Positions 59,581 through 64,000 of a stretch of DNA of 64,000 nucleotides are shown piece after piece. The DNA is from Neoscytalidium dimidiatum. Its lineage: Eukaryota; Ascomycota; Dothideomycetes; Botryosphaeriales; Botryosphaeriaceae. The stretch lies in the NCBI GenBank assembly GCA_037367355.1, contig JAVSCG010000032.1, forward strand, positions 16,001 to 80,000, given 5' to 3'. A program made the translations under genes and the position numbers. Positions within the stretch are counted from its first letter, which is position 1. The number at the start of each line of letters is the position of its first letter. The notes beneath the pieces were generated by a model. That model was not told the DNA's origin. It ran no database searches and saw only the letters and a list, made by a program, of their open reading frames with translations.

Positions 59581-59625
59581 ATACTATCTTATCGGCTGTT
59601 TTTAATAGCGATTCTCTTTAGGGGT

Positions 59626-60010
59626 TGTTACGCCGGGACTCTTTCTGGGGGAGTCGAGGCGCGTCGTCAGGCAGCTTGGGCTTTCTAGGGGCCAATACAG
59701 TGGTAGGCAGGGGAGGTTCGTACAATAGTAGGGTAGGAATCAATTGACAAGTTGACCACGAGGGTCCTAACTACGATAAATGAGTGTGGTCTATATACAT
59801 GGAGTGATCGGTACGATCAGTAGTGATCTGTAATGTTAACCCACTGATCAGTACTGATCGGTGGTCCGAGCTTTGCTGAGCGAGTGTGCGGTGGTCTGGT
59901 GCATCAGTGTCGGTAGGTATTCTGCCGAGTTAGGCCCCGAGTTGGTCACGTGGGCGGTGAGTAGTCGTAGGGTTTCGTTATCCGCCTTTCTGGGCGACTG
60001 TGCCGTAACA
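59626..60010 (-). repeat. 3' LTR of right A element (v1)
   Basis: 385 bp, by eye identical to 29325-29709. The U3 palindrome is at 59841-59864. Left flank GGGGT. Confidence 0.94.
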
Positions 60011-60025
60011 CTATCCCCCCTCTAG
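60011..60025 (-). other. Polypurine tract of A-v1
   Basis: CTATCCCCCCTCTAG on the plus strand, that is, a purine run on the element strand directly before the 3' LTR. Confidence 0.85.
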
Positions 60026-60028
60026 GCA

Positions 60029-60045
60029 ACCTTCGGCCCGAAGGT
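60029..60045. other. PPT-proximal hairpin of A-v1
   Basis: ACCTTCGG, C loop, CCGAAGGT; perfect 8-bp stem, 18 nt from the LTR. Same place and loop as in B and A-v2 but with other stem bases. Confidence 0.7.
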
Positions 60046-60049
60046 CGAG

Positions 60050-60056
60050 TATAAAG
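60050..60056 (+). promoter_or_regulatory. TATA-like box for the antisense ORF
   Basis: TATAAAG on the plus strand, 54 bp upstream of the ATG at 60104 and 40 bp inside the LTR. It is retained unchanged in the RIPed copy (near 8796). Confidence 0.4.
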
Positions 60057-60103
60057 GTAGTTGAGCTCCTCCTTAGTTCCCTTGAGATTATTTCTCTGCC
60101 GTC

Positions 60104-60734
60104 ATGTCCAGTTCCGCTCGTCGACGCGCGCTTCTCGCCCGTATCCTTCGTAACGGTACTGACGCTCCCAGACGTTGTTCCTTTTGTGTGGAGACCTCGT
60201 CTTCGTTGTCTTGTGTCGCCGGATTCCAAGAGGTGTTACGAGTGTGCCAAGCGAGGCCACCTTTGTTCCTTTCCTTCTGACATGGCTTCCCCTATTGAGT
60301 TTCGTCGTGTGGATCAACAACGGGACCGGGTGCGGGCTCAGATTGAGCAGACCCAGCGCGAGATCGAAAGGGATGAGGCCGAGATTCAGCGGTTGCAAGA
60401 GGAGGCTCAACGTTTGGTTCGTCGTACCGCCACTTCTCGGTCAAGGTGATCCGCCTGTTGCGGACACTTTCCTTCCTGGATTCCCGGAGTCAGGAGTTGT
60501 TTGAGCGGGAGTTGGCGGCCATTGAGGCTGAGGAGGCGCAGGAGGCGCGGGCGGCTCAGGGGTCCTTGTTATCTGGTTCAGGCGGTGGTGACGTGGCGGG
60601 TTCCGACGGGCTGGTTCCTCGAGAGGCACCGGTGGACCAGTTTCAGGTGTCCTGACGCCTCCTCCGGGTTTGCGTCGTGGGAGGATGCTCTGGGTTTGGG
60701 CGGTCAGGGTTTCGTCGGTGGTATTCATGGATGA
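60104..60734 (+). pseudogene. Antisense ORF of A-v1 (Zn2Cys6-like + coiled coil)
   Basis: Opposite-strand gene, un-RIPed. It reads ATG SSSARRRALLARILRNG, then a cysteine cluster C-X2-C-X7-C-X8-C-X2-C-X6-C (visible halves: RRCSFC and KRCYECAKRGHLCSF). A Gln/Glu/Arg coiled coil (about 60310-60420), a second helix (SQELFERELAAIEAEEAQEA), an acidic Gly/Ser tail and a C-terminus FASWEDALGLGGQ follow. Stop TGA at 60732-60734. Compared with the RIPed copy (636 nt, intact) this copy lacks 5 bases at short repeats, so the frame appears in pieces. The cluster spacing is close to fungal Zn(II)2Cys6 DNA-binding domains. It overlaps the pol end by 92 bp. Role unknown. Confidence 0.75.
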
Positions 60735-60990
60735 GTTCCTCGCAGTTAAGGTAAGAGATTGGTTCCCATGAGGGTTCCCACGGGTTCCCGGCGGGATCCA
60801 CTCCTTCCCATTTGATGAGGTACTTGAATTGACCGTCGATCCAGTCTCCATCCAGGATTTTCTCTACGTTCCATTCTTTGTCTGCGTCATCGGGGTGTAT
60901 TTCAAGTTCTGGGTCAGGTTCGGCGTTGCTGTGTGCGGGTTCAAGTAAAGAGATGTGGAAAACTGGGTGTATACCCACTTGTTCTGGCAA
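60643..60990 (-). pseudogene. Pol C-terminus of right A: chromodomain
   Basis: Residues after the integrase: QVGIHPVFHISLLEPA, the GPF/Y-type end, then a chromodomain (EWNVEKILDGDWIDGQF, YLIKWEGVDPAGNPWEP) and a short Arg/Pro tail. The chromodomain is thought to target integration to modified chromatin. Frame breaks just left of it (60441-60851 holds the same tail in another frame) come from lost bases near 60655 and 60665. The stop TGA at 60643-60645 is the true pol stop by comparison with the RIPed copies. Confidence 0.88.
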
Positions 60991-60997
60991 TCTGAGT

Positions 60998-61840
60998 TTA
61001 AAGGAAACAGGTGAAAGTTTTTCTCAATTTGGTAGGGTCCGATTTTCTTGTGGTCCAATTTGTCGTTCGATCGTGTTGTTTTGATGTTTTTCTGAGGAGC
61101 CAGACTTTATCCCCTCCTTCAGGGCGGCGACGCCTGGCGCCGTCTGTCATGGTACATGGCCATTCGGTATGCGGTGAATTTGATGTCTCAGGCCAGTTCC
61201 TGGTGTAGTTCACGTAGCTGGTCTGCTCTGAGCATAGCTTTTTGGGCGAGTACTTCGCAGATCTGGGGTTCTCCGAAGGCAGTAGGGTCGAATCCGTAGT
61301 TGGCGTAGAAGGGCGTGGTTTGTGTGGCTTCCGTTGATGTGCTGTTGTACGCGTATTGGGCTAATGGTAGGAGTTCGACCCAGTTGTTTTGCCTGTAATT
61401 CAGGTAGAATCTTAGGTACTGTTCTAGCGTTTGGTTGGTTCGTTCCGTTTGTCCATCGGTTTGCGGGTGTGCCGTTGTTGACATCTTGTGTTTAGTTCCT
61501 AACTTGTGGACCAAGGTTTGCCAGAACTTAGCTCTGAATCGTGGGTCTCGGTCCGTGATTAGTTCCTTGGGCATCCCGTGGTGGGCGAAGACATATCTGA
61601 GGAAGAGGTAGGCGCAGCCTTCTGCTCCGATTTTTTGTTACAAGGGATGAAGTATGCCCATTTTGTCAGGCGGTCGACAATGACCAGGATGGCGTTGTGT
61701 CGTGCTTTAGTCACAGGGTCTACTGAATTTGGCAGGTCGGTGATAAAATCCATTGTGACCGATTCCCAGGGTTTGGTTGGTGTTGTGATGAGCTGTAGTT
61801 GTCCGTATGGTGCATGTCGTGCCACCTTGTTTTTGCGCAT
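60998..61840 (-). pseudogene. Pol of right A: integrase
   Basis: Integrase in two or three frames. 61559-61840 holds VTMDFITDLPNSVDPVTKAR and IVDRLTKWAYFIPC (first catalytic D). 61188-61574 holds ELITDRDPRFRAKFWQ (second D) and TAHPQTDGQTERTNQTLEQY (catalytic E), then NWVELLPLAQYAYNS. 60998-61213 continues to the C-terminal domain with GDKVWLLRK. A base is missing near 61635 compared with the RIPed copy at 10385-10410, which splits the core. Confidence 0.88.
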
Positions 61841-62293
61841 TCGTCACATTCCTGGATGACTTTCTCTACTTTCCTCATTCGGGAAAGTAGAAGTGTCTTG
61901 CAAGCCGTTCCAAGGTTCTTGTCATTCCTGGGTGTCCGTGAACTGCGGACTCGTGGTATTCCTTTGTCAGCCGTTTGCGCAGAGGTGTGGGTACGTAGAT
62001 TTTTCCGCGGAATAGTATGTTGCCTCTATGGTCTTGGACTAGGTCGGGGTCGTCATGTTCGGGGGTGCCTATTCGTTGAAGCAGTTCTTGGGATAGCGGA
62101 TCATTGTTATATTTTCCTTGGATGATTTGTTCCCAAGTGGCGGTGTCATCTTCTTCCTCGTTTACTGCCTCTTCCGTGGTTTCTTCAAGTGTTGGTATGG
62201 GTTCCTCGTCCTGCGGTTCCTCTTCGTCCTCCGGCTCCTGCTCTGGTGTTGGGTTTCGTGGAGGTTCGTCGTCGTCGATGGGGCTCCCTAGCC
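61841..62293 (-). pseudogene. Pol of right A: integrase N-terminus and acidic linker
   Basis: Region between RNase H and the integrase core: zinc-binding N-terminal integrase side at about 61850-62050 (includes codons aligned to the HHCC region of B), then a Glu/Asp/Ser-rich linker at 62100-62290. Frames are mixed; the long plus-strand ORF at 62104-62445 is an antisense shadow of the acidic linker. Confidence 0.65.
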
Positions 62294-63343
62294 TTATGAT
62301 GGGTGCCAGTATTCGTTCTTCCCAGGGTGCGTCGGATTCTTCAATGATTCGGGGCGGTTGGGGCCTAACGTGCCGTCGTCATTTTGTCGTAGTACTGCTG
62401 GTGATAGTTCTGGCTTTCCTTCCACGTGGTCGGCTCTGCGGCTAAGTGCGTCGGCCTTGCCGTTTTCACTTCCCTTGCGGTAGTGGATCTTGAAGTAGAA
62501 GGGGGCGAGTTGTTCTGCCCATCGTACTTGTCTTCTGTTTAACACCTTGGTGGTTGTGAAGTATCCCAGGTTCTTGTGATCCGAGTATACCGTGATTTCG
62601 TAGTTAGCTCCCTCAAGGTAGTGTCGCCATTCCTTGAACGCTGTGACGATCGCAAGCAGTTCTTTGTCGTGTATCTCGTAATTGAGCTCGGCGGGTGACA
62701 TTTTGCGAGAGTAATACGCGATAGGGTGTAATCTTCCCTCGTCGTCTGGCTGGCTGAGGGTAGCGCCAATGGCATAGTCGGATGCGTCAGTTTCGAGGTA
62801 GAGTGGCTTGTCAGGATCGAACATGAGGAGTACCGGCGCTTCTACGAAGGCCCTTTTGAGTTGATCAAACGCCTCTTGTTGGGGTGCTTCCCAGGTGAAA
62901 GGGGTATTTTTTCGGGTGAGTCGGATTAGGGGTTCGGCTACATGCGAGTATCGTTTGATGAATCGTCGGTAGAAGTTGGCAAACCCTAAAAAGGCTTGTA
63001 CTTCTTTGACGTTCCTTGGTTCTGGCCACTTCAGGATGTCTTCCACCTTTTTTGGGTCCATGACTATTTTTCCTGGTTCGATGATAAAGCCTAGGAATTC
63101 TACCCTTTGGGCATGGAAGGTACATTTTTCTGGTTTGACGGAGAGGTTGTATTCGAGTAGTTTCTGGAGGACTTTGGATACATGTTCCTTGTGTTCTTCA
63201 AGGGTTTCTGAGTAGATCAGGATGTCGTCGAGGTAGGCTGTGCAGAATCGGTCCAGATATTCTCGTAGGACGTGGTTGACAAGGGCTTGGAATGTGGCAG
63301 GGGCGTTGGTAAGTCCGAAAGGCATTACCAAGTACTCGTACAA
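62294..63343 (-). pseudogene. Pol of right A: RT palm to RNase H, 349 codons open
   Basis: The longest intact stretch of family A pol in the window. It opens at [18 protein letters not shown] and has YLDD at 63224-63235, thumb and connection (FLGFANFYRRFIKRY), RNase H ([49 protein letters not shown]) and the linker start (ALSRRADHVEGKPEL). The first Met is internal to pol. It is the same protein as the pieces at 504-1330 of the left copy, which has several single-base losses here. Confidence 0.9.
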
Positions 63344-64000
63344 ACCGTATCGAGTTCTGAATGCGGTTTTCCATTCATGTCCTTCCTTGATTCGGATAAG
63401 GTGGTACCCATCCCGCAGGTCTAACTTGGTGAAGAATCGTGCCCCGGAGAGGCGATCCCTTAGTTCATCGATGCGGGGTAGAGGTAGCGGTCTTTGATGG
63501 TAATGTCGTTCAGGGATCGGTAATCCACACAGAGGCGTAACTTGCCTCCGGGCTTTGGTACGAAGAGGACGGGAATCCTGCTGAGGATTGAGAGGGTCGG
63601 ATGTATCCCTTCTTCAGTAGTAAGTCAAGTGTTCCCTCATTGCTTGTAACTCCTTTTCCGACATTGGATATAGGGGTCCAAATCGGGGTTCAGTGCCTGG
63701 TTTCAAGTTGATCTCGTGGTCCCATGGTCTGTGTTCCGGTAGTGCGTCTTCGATCTTTTCTCTGAAAATTTCCTTGAACCGGTGGTATTCCTTAGGAACG
63801 CCATCAAGGTACTGTTCGTGTATCCTGGTGGGGTCATCTCCTCCCACGGGTGTCGGGTAGTCTGGTTTTTCTCGTCTGGTGGCACTAATCTGTCGGGTTC
63901 TTTCTTTGTTTGTAGTGGTGGGGCGATACCACATCATTCCAATTGCTTGCCCCTTCTTTCGGGTCCTTTCCAGCGCAGCTTTCAAATTAGGCTTACGTGG
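63344..64000 (-). pseudogene. Pol of right A: RT fingers and protease-RT spacer
   Basis: 63614-63985 encodes the spacer ([36 protein letters not shown]). 63344-63613 encodes the RT fingers ([17 protein letters not shown]) in shifted frames: bases are missing near 63484, 63573 and 63627 compared with the left copy. The window ends within the protease side. Confidence 0.83.

Larger units (their letters stand above)
54599..59625 (-). mobile_element. RIPed chromovirus B, minus strand, main part
   Basis: Continuation of the B element whose 3' LTR is 46193-46828. It runs from the antisense ORF through chromodomain, integrase, RNase H, RT and protease to the end of gag. It is cut at 59625 (flank GGGGT) by the un-RIPed A element, so its gag and 5' LTR lie outside the window. 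Confidence 0.87.
59626..64000 (-). mobile_element. Un-RIPed chromovirus A (v1), 3' part
   Basis: 3' LTR 59626-60010, PPT 60011-60025, antisense ORF, then pol up to the protease-RT spacer at the right edge. It is inserted in RIPed B. CA and TG are abundant. From 62035 on it is almost identical to the left copy; differences are mostly 1-2 bp indels in homopolymers and the frames are broken accordingly. Confidence 0.95.

Noticed and set aside
4124..59625. Centromere or telomere-proximal DNA suggested by AT-rich, repeat-only content
   Set aside because: AT richness is fully explained by RIP of retrotransposons; no telomere repeat or satellite array is seen.
1..64000. CRISPR array, bacterial operon, or defence-type gene cluster
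   Set aside because: No spaced short direct repeats and no non-transposon genes; the repeats are LTRs and retrotransposon coding regions.

Overview
The window is a nested block of transposable elements from a filamentous ascomycete. I find no host gene, tRNA or rRNA. The kind of organism is inferred from the elements (chromodomain Ty3/gypsy retrotransposons and a Tad1-type LINE) and from repeat-induced point mutation (RIP). From about 4124 to 59625, apart from 29325-29709, CpA and TpG are almost gone and replaced by TpA, while CpG is kept. As a check, 61321-61380 has ten TpG, and the aligned RIPed copy at about 10079-10138 has none.

Families (my labels). A is a chromovirus with ~385 bp LTRs, in two versions, v1 and v2. 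B is a chromovirus with ~490-720 bp LTRs. C is a Ty3/gypsy element with a YIDD reverse transcriptase and an arginine-rich gag. E is a chromovirus with ~225 bp LTRs. The LINE is Tad1-like.

Layout. 1-4123: un-RIPed A-v2, minus strand, 5' part. 4124-5857: B gag and 5' LTR. 5858-8372 and 14939-~19430: C, split by a complete RIPed A-v1 (8373-14938, TSD CTATT). ~19430-20118: B LTR and 3' end. 20119-22738: A-v1, plus strand, 5' part. 22739-28724: LINE, minus strand. 28725-29324: A fragment. 29325-29709: un-RIPed solo A LTR. 29710-30245: B integrase fragment. 30246-37901: solo B LTR holding an A-v2 element (30952-37886, TSD GGCCC). 37902-38594: a segment inverted by recombination between two B LTRs. 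38595-39310: the second solo B LTR. 39311-45912: B, plus strand. 45913-46192: B LTR piece. 46193-59625: B, minus strand, holding E (46876-54598). 59626-64000: un-RIPed A-v1, minus strand, running off the edge.

How the parts work. Each complete chromovirus encodes gag, protease, RT, RNase H, integrase and chromodomain on one strand. In A, B and E there is also an ORF on the opposite strand between the chromodomain and the polypurine tract. In A-v1 it encodes a Zn2Cys6-like cluster plus a coiled coil. In A-v2 it is a different, basic helical protein joined to the same pol. In B it is a coiled-coil protein whose frame needs a 55-nt intron. These antisense genes are the most interesting content. 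RIP stop codons make every coding region between 4124 and 59625 a pseudogene. The edge copies escaped RIP but carry many 1-2 bp indels, mostly in homopolymers.
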